DNA of 64,000 nucleotides, taken from positions 310,001-374,000 of the forward strand of contig NZ_SDPO01000001.1 in assembly GCF_004134865.1 (NCBI RefSeq), read 5' to 3'. This DNA comes from Agromyces fucosus (GTDB lineage Bacteria; Actinomycetota; Actinomycetes; Actinomycetales; Microbacteriaceae). Made by a program: the position numbers and the translations under genes. Shown piece after piece: positions 1 through 8,882 of this stretch; position 1 is the first letter of the stretch; each line of letters begins with the position of its first letter. Under the pieces are notes generated by a model, which was not told where the DNA came from, searched no databases, and saw only the letters and a list, made by a program, of their open reading frames with translations.

Positions 1-1
1 G

Positions 2-241
2 ACCCGAGCCGTGAGCCGCGCGCTTCGCGGCGCGCACGCCCTGCAGGTGCCCGAGCGGATCGGCGTGCTCCCCCTCGTCACCGAACGCTTCGTCGCCGCC
101 GCCCATCGCGCCGGCGCCGAGGTGCATGTCTGGACCGTCAATGACCCCGCCGACATGACACGACTGCTCGACCTCGGCGTCGACGGCCTCGTGACCGATC
201 GCGCCGACCTCGCTCTCCCGCTCATCCTCGCTCGAAACTGA
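2..241 (+). CDS. Glycerophosphodiester phosphodiesterase family protein, C-terminal part
   Basis: This gene begins before the window and only its last 79 codons are present. The visible protein ends with the closing strands of the GDPD TIM barrel: a V-H-V-W-T-V-N-D segment followed by a small loop and a G-V-D-G-L-V-T-D-R turn, both characteristic of the family. Family members hydrolyse glycerophosphodiesters to glycerol 3-phosphate and an alcohol. The metal-binding N-terminal half cannot be checked. It reads in the same direction as rbpA, 84 bp downstream, but rbpA appears to have its own promoter. Confidence 0.8.
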   Translation, partial: TRAVSRALRGAHALQVPERIGVLPLVTERFVAAAHRAGAEVHVWTVNDPADMTRLLDLGVDGLVTDRADLALPLILARN

Positions 242-267
242 GAATTCCCCGGTAAACCTCAGGGTCC

Positions 268-300
268 GGAAAGGGAACGCCCAGCTTGATCGTTTAGACA
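268..300 (+). promoter_or_regulatory. Candidate SigH/SigR-like promoter of rbpA
   Basis: A GGAAAG hexamer (268-273) is followed after 18 nt by GTT (292-294). This matches the spacing of the oxidative/heat-stress ECF sigma consensus (GGAAT-N18-GTT in Streptomyces). rbpA is a known target of such sigma factors in other actinobacteria. A TTGATC at 286-291 has no good housekeeping -10 partner. The strong site GAGAGGAG precedes the rbpA ATG. Confidence 0.4.
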
Positions 301-325
301 TAGAGACGAGCGAGAGGAGTACGCC

Positions 326-691
326 ATGGCGGACAGGAGCCTTCGAGGCATGCGCATCGGCGCACAGAGCCTGCAGAGTGAAGACGGCGTGGTGTTCGCC
401 GACCGTGCGGAATACACCTATCGCTGCGAGACCTGCGGGCGCGAGACCGTGATGACGTTCTCGACCGAGGCCGAGCTGCCCGAGTCGTGGGAATGCAAGC
501 ACTGCGGAGCATCCGCTGTGCTGCTCGTCGACTCGAAGCCGGTCGAGATCGACCGCTCGGGCGAGAAGGTCGCCCGCACGCACTGGGACATGCTGCTCGA
601 ACGACGCACACGTGCCGAGCTCGAGGAGCTGCTCGAGGAGCGTCTCAGCTACCTGCGGGCCCGTCGCGGCCAGCAGAAGATCGGCGCCTAG
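326..691 (+). CDS. rbpA: RNA polymerase-binding protein RbpA
   Basis: 121 aa, usual length for RbpA, an actinobacterial general transcription factor. It binds the group 1/2 sigma factors through its C-terminal helix and stabilises the open complex. The core domain shows the paired cysteines C34/C37 and C57/C60. The C-terminal sigma-interaction region is the Arg/Glu/Leu-rich helix from about residue 85 to 115. The ATG has a good ribosome site (GAGAGGAG, 8 nt upstream). The stop codon shares the palindrome CTAG (688-691) with the stop of the convergent lnt gene, so the two genes meet with no spacer. Confidence 0.95.
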   Translation: MADRSLRGMRIGAQSLQSEDGVVFADRAEYTYRCETCGRETVMTFSTEAELPESWECKHCGASAVLLVDSKPVEIDRSGEKVARTHWDMLLERRTRAELEELLEERLSYLRARRGQQKIGA

Positions 692-2253
692 GCCGAATCG
701 GTTCCGACGGCTTCGTCGCCGCCCAGGTCGCGAGACCGACGGCGTGCGATGAAACCGGCGGCGATGAGTGCTGCCAGCGACCCCAGCACGATCACGTTCG
801 GCACGCTCGAACCGAGCGCGACCGACGGCGTCAGTCCGTCGCGCAACTCGACATCGGTGACCATCGCACCCGGTTCATAGGCCGGCAGCGAATCGATCGT
901 GCGACCCGACGGGTCGATCACCTGGCTCGTGCCCACTGTCGAGATGTTCACGACCGAGCGACCGGTCTCGATCGCGCGGAGCCGCGCAATGGCGAGCTGC
1001 TGCTCGTTCTCGTCGGTGCCGCGGAAGTCGGCGTTGTTCGTCTGGAACATGTAGAGCTGCGCACCGTCGCGTGCGCCCTCCCAGACGAGGTCGTCGTAGA
1101 TGACGTCGAAGCAGATCGCGAGCCCGGTGACGGCCTTGCCGAGATCGAACACGGGCGCATTGGTGCCCGGGGTGTATCCACGCTGCACGAGACCGATCAG
1201 GTCGGGCGCGAGCGAGTACCAGAAGTCGCGGTCGGGGATGTACTCGCCGAAGGGCACCGGATGCCGCTTGTCGTAGAGATCGACGGCCCCCTCCCCTGCG
1301 CGCCACAGCATCGACGTGTTGAAGTACTCGTCGTCGCGATTCGTCACGGTGTTGAGTACGAGGGGTGCGTCGAGGTCTTCGCTCAGCCGATCGAAGATGC
1401 GCGCGACCGAATCGCTGCGGGTCGGGTCGATGTCGGAGCCGCCCTCGGGCCAGAGCAGCACGTCGATGCCCGGCTCGTCGAGGATCGGTTCCGTTGCCGC
1501 GAGCTGCGCGGCGAGCACGTCGCCCGGTTCGCGCTGATCGAAGTACCCGGAGGGTCCGTTGCCCTGCACGCTGGCCACCCGGAGCTCACCCGCCGGCGTG
1601 GTCTGCCACGCGGGAACGAGCATCGCGACGGCCACGAGCGCGGCGACGGGCAGGGCTGAGACCGGCCGCCGCCACCCGGCGAGCCGAACCCATTCGATGA
1701 CTCCGGCCACGATGGCGACCATGACGAAGCTCAAGCCCGTTGAACCCGCCCACGAGACGACCTCGGCGAAGGGGCTCTGCGACTGGCTGAGTGCGGCCCG
1801 GCCCCACGGGAAGCCTCCGTAGGGGATGCTGCCGGTGGCGGCCTCGCGCACGCACCAGAGGCCCGCGACGAGCAGCGGCAGTGCGATCAGCCGGACCCAC
1901 CGGGAGCTGCTCACCAGCGGCATCCAACGGTAGGCGAGCGTGATGAGCACGCCGCCGGCCGCGACGAAGAGCGACTCGAGGATCGAGAGCGCGAGCCACG
2001 GAACCGGGCCGAGGTAGAGCGAGGTCCACGAGACCTGCAGCAGGTAGAAGGAGAGCCCGAACACGAGCCCCACGAGGGCCGCCCCCCACGCCGATCGCCC
2101 GATCAGGCTGACGAGCGCGAGCGCGATGCCGACGAACGCGAGCGGCCAGATGCTCGCACCCGGGAAGCCGAGGTCGTAGGCGAACCCGCCGGCCGCGGCG
2201 GCCAGCACCGCGCCCCAGAACGGCAGAAGGGGGCGGTAGACGTTCTCGGGCAC
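688..2253 (-). CDS. lnt: Apolipoprotein N-acyltransferase
   Basis: 521 aa integral membrane enzyme that N-acylates the diacylglyceryl-cysteine of lipoproteins. Hydrophobic segments fill about residues 10-215. A nitrilase-like catalytic domain follows with the triad visible as E270 (W-P-E-G-G), K329 (Y-D-K-R) and C381 (A-I-C-F-D). A last membrane span lies near 485-505. The start is GTG; a TAGGCT hexamer (2260-2265) lies 6 nt upstream, so the mRNA is probably leaderless. It lies downstream of helY with a 30 bp gap. Substrates in this window include the FKBP, GH3 and iron-binding lipoproteins. Confidence 0.93.
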   Translation of the reverse strand: MPENVYRPLLPFWGAVLAAAAGGFAYDLGFPGASIWPLAFVGIALALVSLIGRSAWGAALVGLVFGLSFYLLQVSWTSLYLGPVPWLALSILESLFVAAGGVLITLAYRWMPLVSSSRWVRLIALPLLVAGLWCVREAATGSIPYGGFPWGRAALSQSQSPFAEVVSWAGSTGLSFVMVAIVAGVIEWVRLAGWRRPVSALPVAALVAVAMLVPAWQTTPAGELRVASVQGNGPSGYFDQREPGDVLAAQLAATEPILDEPGIDVLLWPEGGSDIDPTRSDSVARIFDRLSEDLDAPLVLNTVTNRDDEYFNTSMLWRAGEGAVDLYDKRHPVPFGEYIPDRDFWYSLAPDLIGLVQRGYTPGTNAPVFDLGKAVTGLAICFDVIYDDLVWEGARDGAQLYMFQTNNADFRGTDENEQQLAIARLRAIETGRSVVNISTVGTSQVIDPSGRTIDSLPAYEPGAMVTDVELRDGLTPSVALGSSVPNVIVLGSLAALIAAGFIARRRSRDLGGDEAVGTDSA

Positions 2254-2283
2254 CCGATCAGCCTAAGCGACCGCGGCGGCCGT

Positions 2284-4719
2284 TCACGCGGGTGCGCCGT
2301 AGGCCACGACCCCGCGCCGCACGGCATCGATCGCGGATCGCGCCGTCGCCCCCAGTTCGGCATCGGCGACGATCGAGATCTGGTCGAGCAGGTCGACCAC
2401 CTGCTTCGAGAGACGCACGAAGTCGCCGGCCGCGAGCTCGGTGTCGGCCAGCACCGTTCCGAGACCCGTGCCGCGCGCCCACGAGTGCATCGCCGAGGCC
2501 AGCGCAGGCGACGGCACCTCACTGCCGGGCAGCCGATGATCGCGCTCGACGTCGTCGAGCACCGCCCAGGTGTCGGTGGTGCGCTCGAACGCTTCTCGGA
2601 AGCGGCCGCGCGGGAGCCGGTACTCGACGTTGCTGTCGTCTCGACGCGGCTCGTAGACGAGCGCTGCCGCCATCGCGGCGATGCCGGCCTCGTCGAGACC
2701 ATCCCAGATTCCACGACGCAGGCATTCGGCCACGAGCAGGTCGCGTTCGCCGTAGATGCGCTTCAGGATGCGGCCCGAGGTGGTGGAGACGAGGGCACCG
2801 GATGCGTCGCGGTCGAGATAGCCGAGCGACTCGAGCACCTCGGTGACCCGGTCGAACCGCTTCGCGACCTGACCGGTGCGGGTCCTGATCTGCCGGGAGA
2901 GCTGCTCGTGCTCCGTCTTCAACCGCCACCAGCGCTCGGCCCAGCGGGCGTGCGACTCGCGCTCGGCGCACCCGTGGCAGGGGTGCGCCCGCATCGCCTT
3001 GCGCGCCGCCGTGAGCTCGCGCTGCATCCGTTCGCGCTGCGCATGCGTGGGATTGCCCTTCGATGATTGGCGCTCGATCTCGCCGATGCGGCGCCGGAGC
3101 GTTGCGTACTCCCCGAAGTCCCCCAGGTGGCAGCGCATGGCCTGCTCGAACCCCGCCATCGACTCCTCCTGCTTGCGCAGGGTGCGCGCGAGGTCGACGA
3201 CGGCCCGGTCGGCCTGGAACTGCGCGAACGAGAGTTCGAGGATCTGACGGGTGCGCTCGCGACCGAACTGGTCGATGAGGTTGACCGCCATGTTGTAGGT
3301 GGGCCGGAAGCTCGAATTGAGCGGATAGCTGCGGCGGGAGGCGAGCGACGCGACGGCCTCGGGGTCGAGCCCGTCGACCCATTGGATGACCGAATGGCCC
3401 TCGACGTCGATGCCGCGGCGACCGGCACGGCCCGTCAGCTGGGTGTACTCCCCCGGCGTGATGGGCACCCGCGCCTCGCCGTTGAACTTCTCGAGCTTCT
3501 CGAGCACCACGGAGCGCGCCGGCATGTTGACGCCGAGCGCGAGCGTCTCGGTCGCGAAGACGACCTTCAGCAGCTTCAGCTGGAAGAGCTCCTCGACGAT
3601 CTCCTTGAACGCGGGCAGCATGCCGGCGTGGTGGGCGGCCACCCCGCGCTCGAGCCCCTCGAGCCACTCCCAGTACCCGAGCACCGCGAGATCCTCATCG
3701 CGCAGCATGCGGGCACGCGACTCGACGATCTCCCGGATCTCGGAGCGTTCAGCCGCTTCGGTGAGCCGGATGCCGCTGCGCAGCACCTGACGCACCGCCT
3801 GATCACACCCGGCACGCGAGAAGATGAACACGATCGCCGGCAGCAGGTTCTTGCCCTGCAGCATCGCGACGACTTCGGGACGATCGGCCCGGCCGTTGCC
3901 GACGCGCGCGTCGCGGTGATAGCGACCCCGGTCGCCGCCCCGCTGCCCGCGGGTGGATCGGCTCGAGATCGAGCGACCGCCCGCGCGGGCGAGCTGCTTC
4001 AGTTCCGGGTTCACGCGATTCGTGGAGGCCTGCCCCGACGAGTCGAAGAGGTCGAGCATCTTCGACTTCACGATGACGTGCTGCTCGAGGGGCACCGGCC
4101 GCTCCTCGGAGACGATGACGTCGGTGTCGCCGCGCACCGCCTGCAACCAGTCGCCGAACTCCTCGGCGTTCGAGACAGTAGCCGAGAGCGAGACGAGTCG
4201 CACCGCTTCGGGGAGGTGGATGATGACCTCCTCCCAGACGGCGCCGCGGAATCGGTCGGCGAGGTAGTGCACCTCGTCCATGACGACATACGCGAGCCGG
4301 TCGAGGAGCGGCGAGTCCGCGTAGAGCATGTTGCGCAGCACCTCGGTCGTCATCACGACGATGCGCGCGCCCGAGTTGACGTTCGTGTCGCCGGTGAGGA
4401 GGCCGACGGACTCCGCACCCCAGACCTCGACGAACTCCTGGTACTTCTGGTTCGAGAGCGCCTTGATCGGGGTCGTGTAGAAGACCTTCGCACCCTGTTC
4501 CTGCATGGCGAGGAACACGGCGAACTCCGCGACCACGGTCTTGCCCGCCCCCGTCGGCGCGGCGACGAGGACGCTGCGTCCTTCGTCGAGCGCACCGCAG
4601 GCGGCGAGCTGGAACGGGTCGAGGTCGAATCGCTGGCCCGCGACGAAGTCGGCGAGACGCGGCTGGCGGCGCTGCTGGCGAGAGAGCGCGTAACGCTCGG
4701 CCGGCGAGAGGCTCATCAC
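2284..4719 (-). CDS. helY: DEAD/DEAH-box (Ski2-like) RNA/DNA helicase HelY
   Basis: 811 aa superfamily 2 helicase. Walker A is A-P-T-G-A-G-K-T near residue 54-61, and the Walker B box is D-E-V-H at 148-151. The helicase C domain contains the G-R-A-G-R-R-G motif VI. The C-terminal third is the DSHCT/rRNA-processing arch seen in Ski2/Mtr4-type enzymes, including a C-x2-C pair near residue 575. Position downstream of tatA-tatC matches mycobacterial helY. I chose the GTG at 4719 because TAGGCT (4726-4731) lies 6 nt upstream. The next codon is ATG (4716), which could use GGAGGGG as a ribosome site. Confidence 0.92.
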   Translation of the reverse strand: MMSLSPAERYALSRQQRRQPRLADFVAGQRFDLDPFQLAACGALDEGRSVLVAAPTGAGKTVVAEFAVFLAMQEQGAKVFYTTPIKALSNQKYQEFVEVWGAESVGLLTGDTNVNSGARIVVMTTEVLRNMLYADSPLLDRLAYVVMDEVHYLADRFRGAVWEEVIIHLPEAVRLVSLSATVSNAEEFGDWLQAVRGDTDVIVSEERPVPLEQHVIVKSKMLDLFDSSGQASTNRVNPELKQLARAGGRSISSRSTRGQRGGDRGRYHRDARVGNGRADRPEVVAMLQGKNLLPAIVFIFSRAGCDQAVRQVLRSGIRLTEAAERSEIREIVESRARMLRDEDLAVLGYWEWLEGLERGVAAHHAGMLPAFKEIVEELFQLKLLKVVFATETLALGVNMPARSVVLEKLEKFNGEARVPITPGEYTQLTGRAGRRGIDVEGHSVIQWVDGLDPEAVASLASRRSYPLNSSFRPTYNMAVNLIDQFGRERTRQILELSFAQFQADRAVVDLARTLRKQEESMAGFEQAMRCHLGDFGEYATLRRRIGEIERQSSKGNPTHAQRERMQRELTAARKAMRAHPCHGCAERESHARWAERWWRLKTEHEQLSRQIRTRTGQVAKRFDRVTEVLESLGYLDRDASGALVSTTSGRILKRIYGERDLLVAECLRRGIWDGLDEAGIAAMAAALVYEPRRDDSNVEYRLPRGRFREAFERTTDTWAVLDDVERDHRLPGSEVPSPALASAMHSWARGTGLGTVLADTELAAGDFVRLSKQVVDLLDQISIVADAELGATARSAIDAVRRGVVAYGAPA

Positions 4720-4728
4720 CCCTCCAGC

Positions 4729-5526
4729 CTAGACAGGCTCCCCGAATTCGAGGAGGTTGCGGCGCGCGACACGGCGATCATGCAGGTGCGCGATGAACCA
4801 GGCGGCGAAGTAGAGCACGATCATCGGGATCGCCAGCATGAACATCGAGACGACATCGGCCGACGGCGTCGCGATCGCGGTGAACAGCACGATCACGAGG
4901 ATCGCCACCCGCCACGACTTGATGATCGCCGCCGCGCTGATCACGCCTGCGAAGTTCAACAGCACGATGAACACCGGCACGACGAACGCGATGCCGATCG
5001 CGACGACCAGCTTCAGCACGAAGTCGTAGTACTCCTTCGCCGTGAGCAACGACTCGGCGCCATCGGGAACGAAGCTCATCATGAGCTTCACGATGTTCGG
5101 CAGCACGAACCATCCGGCCGCGCAGCCCGCGAAGAACAGCGGAATCGCGCTCGCGAAGAAGGCGAGCGAGAACCGTCGCTCCTTCTTGTTCAGTCCAGGC
5201 ACCAGGAACGCGAAGATTTGGTAGAGCCAGACCGGACTCGACAGCACGATCCCGAGGGTGAACGCGACCTGCAACCGCAGGTCGAACGCACTCGAGATGG
5301 TCGGGAAGATGACTGCAGCGTCATTGCCCTGCGCCTCAGCGACCCGTGTCACCGGCTCCTGAATCGCGTCCCAGATGAACGCATCGGTCAGCCACCACCC
5401 GAGGGCGGTGCCGACGACGATTGCGATCGCCGAGATGAAGAGGCGTTTGCGGAGCTCGATCAAGTGCTGACCGAGCGACATCCGCTTCTCGCGGTCCTTC
5501 TCGCCGCGATCTTTCACCGCGGTCAC
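4729..5526 (-). CDS. tatC: Sec-independent protein translocase TatC
   Basis: 265 aa polytopic membrane protein, the receptor subunit of the twin-arginine pathway that binds RR signal peptides of folded exported proteins. Six hydrophobic spans are recognisable. The N-terminus carries the family segment L-x-E-L-R-K-R (about residues 21-27), followed by the first membrane helix. It starts 5 bp after tatA and is clearly co-transcribed. Its TAG stop (4729-4731) overlaps the predicted -10 of helY. No tatB is in the window. Confidence 0.95.
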   Translation of the reverse strand: MTAVKDRGEKDREKRMSLGQHLIELRKRLFISAIAIVVGTALGWWLTDAFIWDAIQEPVTRVAEAQGNDAAVIFPTISSAFDLRLQVAFTLGIVLSSPVWLYQIFAFLVPGLNKKERRFSLAFFASAIPLFFAGCAAGWFVLPNIVKLMMSFVPDGAESLLTAKEYYDFVLKLVVAIGIAFVVPVFIVLLNFAGVISAAAIIKSWRVAILVIVLFTAIATPSADVVSMFMLAIPMIVLYFAAWFIAHLHDRRVARRNLLEFGEPV

Positions 5527-5531
5527 CGTGG

Positions 5532-5744
5532 TCAGGAGTTCTTGCCGGAATCCGGGCCGTCGGCCTTGGGCGTCTCGTCGCCACTCGCGTCGGGATCGGT
5601 CTTGTCGGAACGAACCTCGGTCTTGAGGATCTTCATCGACTGGCCGAGGCTACGGGCGAGCGCGGGAAGCTTGGGAGCTCCGAAGAGCAACAGGATGACC
5701 ACGAGGATGATCAGCGCGTGCCAACCAGTGAAGCCTTGCCACAT
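5532..5744 (-). CDS. tatA: Sec-independent protein translocase TatA
   Basis: 70 aa pore subunit of the twin-arginine translocase. It has one N-terminal transmembrane helix (about residues 7-20), then a hinge F-G-A-P-K-L-P and an amphipathic helix with L-G-Q-S-M. The acidic/polar tail is typical of TatA. It is followed after 5 bp by tatC and preceded by pafC with a 38 bp gap. A TAGACT hexamer (5780-5785, minus strand) at the pafC stop could provide a separate tatA promoter. Confidence 0.93.
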   Translation of the reverse strand: MWQGFTGWHALIILVVILLLFGAPKLPALARSLGQSMKILKTEVRSDKTDPDASGDETPKADGPDSGKNS

Positions 5745-5782
5745 GGGGGTTCGTCCGTTTCGTCAGTGAGGGTGACGACAGT

Positions 5783-6805
5783 CTACCTGTCGTCGATGCC
5801 AGGCTGTTGCCGCCCGACATCGGAGGGAACAGCTTCAGCGTAGCCTGCAAGGCCCGCCGACGCCCACTCGGCGACGACCGCGCGTGCCTCTGCCGGCGCC
5901 ACGACGGTCACGAGGCCCGGAAGTCCGGCCACGAGTCGCTTGAGCCCGTGCACGTGCGCAAGTCGCAATGTGACTCGCAGTCGCCCGTCGACCTGCTCGG
6001 TCCGCGAGTCGGCGAGGTAGTCGGCGAGCAACGGCAGCGTCTCGGGCGCGACATCGACGACCACGTCGAGATCGGAGTCGGAACCCTGGAACAGGGTGTC
6101 GGGCACCGTGCGGTCGGAGTGGTCTTCGATCGGGGCGTCGGAGACCAGCAGTTCGCTCATGCGATCGACCCGGAAGTTGCGCACGTCTTCGCGCGTGTGG
6201 CAGTAGGCCTGCAGATACCAGTCGGCGTCCTGCGACAGGATGCGGAGCGGGTCGACCCGGCGCCGGCCCGCGACGCCGAGGGCGTTGCGGTAGTCGAACT
6301 CGAGCTGGCGACCACCCGTGACCGCCTCGCGGATGCGGGCCAGCGAGGCATCCGCTTCGGATTCGGCGACGGCGAGGCGACTGGGTGCTGCGGATGCCCC
6401 GGCCGTGAGCTTGCCCATGAGCGCGGCGAGCGAGGCTCGTCCGGCGTTCTCGGGCGAGGCCGAGAGGTATTGCAGCCCGGCGATGAGGGCTGCCGCCTCG
6501 CGAGCGGAGAGCCGCGGCGCATCGTCGATCGCGACGTGGTGCACGATGACGATCACGTCTTCTTCTTCGAAGGAGTCCCAGTCGATGTCGAACAGGTCGT
6601 TCGGCTGGTAGGTGCCGGTCTCCCCGGGCAGGCCCGAGGTCGCGATGAGTCGCACGGCGTGCCTGATCTCGTCTTCGGAGAGCCCGAAATGAGTGGCGGC
6701 CTCGGCCACGTCGACGACGCGCTGTTCGAGCAGGTACGGCACGAACGAGAGCAGGAAGACGAGCTTGTCGGGCGCCTTCAACGGCTTCGGCCGCTTGGCC
6801 ATCAT
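5783..6805 (-). CDS. pafC: WYL-domain transcriptional regulator PafC
   Basis: 340 aa protein with an N-terminal winged-helix region (about residues 1-85) and a WYL ligand-binding domain (about 140-230; W-Y-L-Q-A-Y-C motif near 200) plus a C-terminal extension. PafB and PafC form a heterodimer that activates most DNA-damage genes independently of LexA in mycobacteria. The start is fixed by an ATGA overlap with the pafB stop (6802-6805); longer reading upstream is only frame extension. The order pafB-pafC-tatA-tatC-helY equals that of mycobacteria. Confidence 0.9.
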   Translation of the reverse strand: MMAKRPKPLKAPDKLVFLLSFVPYLLEQRVVDVAEAATHFGLSEDEIRHAVRLIATSGLPGETGTYQPNDLFDIDWDSFEEEDVIVIVHHVAIDDAPRLSAREAAALIAGLQYLSASPENAGRASLAALMGKLTAGASAAPSRLAVAESEADASLARIREAVTGGRQLEFDYRNALGVAGRRRVDPLRILSQDADWYLQAYCHTREDVRNFRVDRMSELLVSDAPIEDHSDRTVPDTLFQGSDSDLDVVVDVAPETLPLLADYLADSRTEQVDGRLRVTLRLAHVHGLKRLVAGLPGLVTVVAPAEARAVVAEWASAGLAGYAEAVPSDVGRQQPGIDDR

Positions 6806-7842
6806 CGCTCTCCCCCATCGGCGGCATCGGTCGCGTCGCGATGCGCGGCGGCAACGGCGCGCAGCCGGTCGCGGACGGCATCTCGCAGCGACGCCGGTGA
6901 CAGCACTCGGACCTCGGGACCGTAGGCGGCGAGTTCGTCGGCGAAGACGGCGGCGTCCGTGTAGTGCAGACGGATGACCCCGGCGTCCTCGTCGCCCTCG
7001 ATCGCGCGCTTGCCGAGCCGCACCTCGGCATCGCTGCCGCCGGTCACCGCCAGATCGGCGACGTTGCGCTGGTGCAGCTCCTGCAGCTCGGCGATGATGC
7101 GGTCCTGCACGCCGAGCGGCGGAGCATCGAAACTCGACCCGGGCACGGGCGTGACCTCGCCGATGATGCGCGAGAGCAGGAAGGTGCGGGAAGCCGCCGC
7201 ATCGTGGTCGTACGCGTGGAGGTGCCACCGGCCGTCGTGCAGCACCACGGCGAGCGGATCGACCGTGCGACGGCGCGGCTCGGGCTCACCAGGCTTGAAG
7301 TAGCGGAACCGCACCGACTGGCGACGATCGAGCGCCTGCCGCAACGGTTCGAATGCGGTGTCGCGCACTCGCAGTCGCGGGGCGTAGCCGATCACCGGTT
7401 CACGAGGCTCGATGCCGAGCGAACGGAGCTTCGTGAGGGCGCGCTGCGAATCGGCCGAGAGCGAGGCCTCGCGCCAGACCTCGGCGGCGAGACCGAGCAG
7501 GGCGAGCTCGTCGGGCGTGAATCGCACGTCGGCGGGCAGGTCGTACTGCCCTTTGGGGATGCGGTAGCGCAGCGCCTGGTTGTCGCCCGGACGGTCGGGC
7601 GACTCCACGGTCTCGAGCGGGATGCCGAGTTCGCGGATATCGTCTTTGTCGCGCTCGAACTGGCGCTCGAGATTCGCGTTCTGACCAGCAGAATCGAATC
7701 GCTCGGCATAGCCGCGCACTGTCGAGAGGATCTCGGACTTCAAGAGGCCCGTCTCAGTCGCGAGCAGAGCCAAGACGAGGCTGAACAGGCGATCCTCGAC
7801 CGGGATCTTCGACTCGCCCTTGTTCACTCCGCCGCTCGCCAC
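6802..7842 (-). CDS. pafB: WYL-domain transcriptional regulator PafB
   Basis: 346 aa. It has an N-terminal winged helix-turn-helix (about residues 15-80) followed by a WYL domain with the W-H-L-H-A-Y-D motif near residue 205. It is the partner of PafC, translationally coupled by ATGA. The GTG start has TAAGAT (7850-7855) 7 nt upstream, indicating a leaderless mRNA that begins at pafB. The Pup ligase gene pafA and the proteasome genes that normally lie upstream in proteasome-bearing actinobacteria are absent here. Confidence 0.9.
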   Translation of the reverse strand: MASGGVNKGESKIPVEDRLFSLVLALLATETGLLKSEILSTVRGYAERFDSAGQNANLERQFERDKDDIRELGIPLETVESPDRPGDNQALRYRIPKGQYDLPADVRFTPDELALLGLAAEVWREASLSADSQRALTKLRSLGIEPREPVIGYAPRLRVRDTAFEPLRQALDRRQSVRFRYFKPGEPEPRRRTVDPLAVVLHDGRWHLHAYDHDAAASRTFLLSRIIGEVTPVPGSSFDAPPLGVQDRIIAELQELHQRNVADLAVTGGSDAEVRLGKRAIEGDEDAGVIRLHYTDAAVFADELAAYGPEVRVLSPASLRDAVRDRLRAVAAAHRDATDAADGGER

Positions 7843-7892
7843 AGGTGCGATCTTACTGAACCGCGGTGACGGCGAGGGCCGCCGCGACGGGC

Positions 7893-8840
7893 TCAGATCA
7901 CGCCCAGGATGTCGATCACGAAGAACAGGGTCGAGTTCGGCGGGATGTTCTCGCTCCCCTGGTCGCCATAGCCGTCACTCGGCGGAATCACGACCGCGAC
8001 CTGCGAGCCGACCTTCTGTCCGATGATCGCCTCAGAGAAGCCCGGGATGACCTGGCTGTCGGCGCCGTCGGAGACGGTCATGATCGCAGGTGCGCCCTTC
8101 TCCCAGCTCGAGTCGAAGACCTTGCTGTCAGCCCAGGTCACGCCCGTGTAGTGCACGACGACGGTGTCGCCGGACTCGACGACCTGACCCGAACCCTCCT
8201 TGAGGACCTCGACCTCGGTGGTCTCGAACGGGTCGGCCTTCGGTACCGTGATGCCGGGGCGACCGTCGGGTGCCAGGACCACGGCCGGGAAGCCGTCGCG
8301 ACTGAGGCGCACTGCACCGTCGGCGCGAGCCGGGAAGGCGCGCTGGATGTCGAGGACGAACACCAGGCTGTCGCCGGGCTCGATGCCGAGGGACTGGTTG
8401 CCGTTCGGGCCGAATCCGTCCTTCTCGGGAACGACGACGGCCACCCGCGACCCGACGGAACCGCACGAGAGGCCCTTGTTGAGACCGGGAAGCGTGTTCT
8501 CGGAGATCGCGAGCGGCACGGGGTCGCCCGTCTCGCCGCCGAAGCCGGTGACCTGCAGCTCTTCGCCCGTGGCTCCGTTGTACACGGCGAGCCCGACGAG
8601 GCTCTGCTGCCCGTCGACGAGACGCTCGCCGTCACCGGCGATGACCTCGGTGCACTGGGTCTCTTCGGGAGCGAGCGGCGAGGGGAACTCGACGCGGGGC
8701 GTGTCGCCGAAGTCGCCCTTCACCTCGACCGCGTTGGAGGAATCACCGGACCCCGCTTCCGGAGCGGGCGCCGAAACGCACCCCGACAGGGTCAGGGCGA
8801 TGATGCCGGCCGTGGCGATGAGCGCGAATGACGAGCGCAC
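7893..8840 (-). CDS. FKBP-type peptidyl-prolyl isomerase lipoprotein with two FKBP-like repeats
   Basis: 315 aa. The N-terminal signal ends in a lipobox L-S-G-C with C21 as the lipid anchor, so the protein sits on the outer face of the membrane. The C-terminal half (about 205-315) is a recognisable FKBP domain with V-V-H-Y-T-G, V-I-P-G-F and a Y-G-D-Q-G turn. The first half (about 75-185) looks like a degenerate copy: V-G-S-R-V-A-V-V-V-P and a matching L-V-F-V-L-D-I end align with V-G-S-Q-V-A-V-V-I-P and F-F-V-I-D-I. It likely assists folding of exported proteins. The start is GTG with GAGG upstream. FKBP genes commonly precede pafB in actinobacteria. Confidence 0.9.
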   Translation of the reverse strand: MRSSFALIATAGIIALTLSGCVSAPAPEAGSGDSSNAVEVKGDFGDTPRVEFPSPLAPEETQCTEVIAGDGERLVDGQQSLVGLAVYNGATGEELQVTGFGGETGDPVPLAISENTLPGLNKGLSCGSVGSRVAVVVPEKDGFGPNGNQSLGIEPGDSLVFVLDIQRAFPARADGAVRLSRDGFPAVVLAPDGRPGITVPKADPFETTEVEVLKEGSGQVVESGDTVVVHYTGVTWADSKVFDSSWEKGAPAIMTVSDGADSQVIPGFSEAIIGQKVGSQVAVVIPPSDGYGDQGSENIPPNSTLFFVIDILGVI

Positions 8841-8882
8841 TGATCCTCGATTCTTGGGTGATCGGTGAGGGGCGATGAAAGC

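Noticed and set aside
3067..5769. 900-codon open frame on the plus strand across helY and tatC
   Set aside because: It is antisense to well-supported genes; its composition (His/Arg/Asp/Glu-rich, no domains) is the usual antisense shadow at 70% GC.
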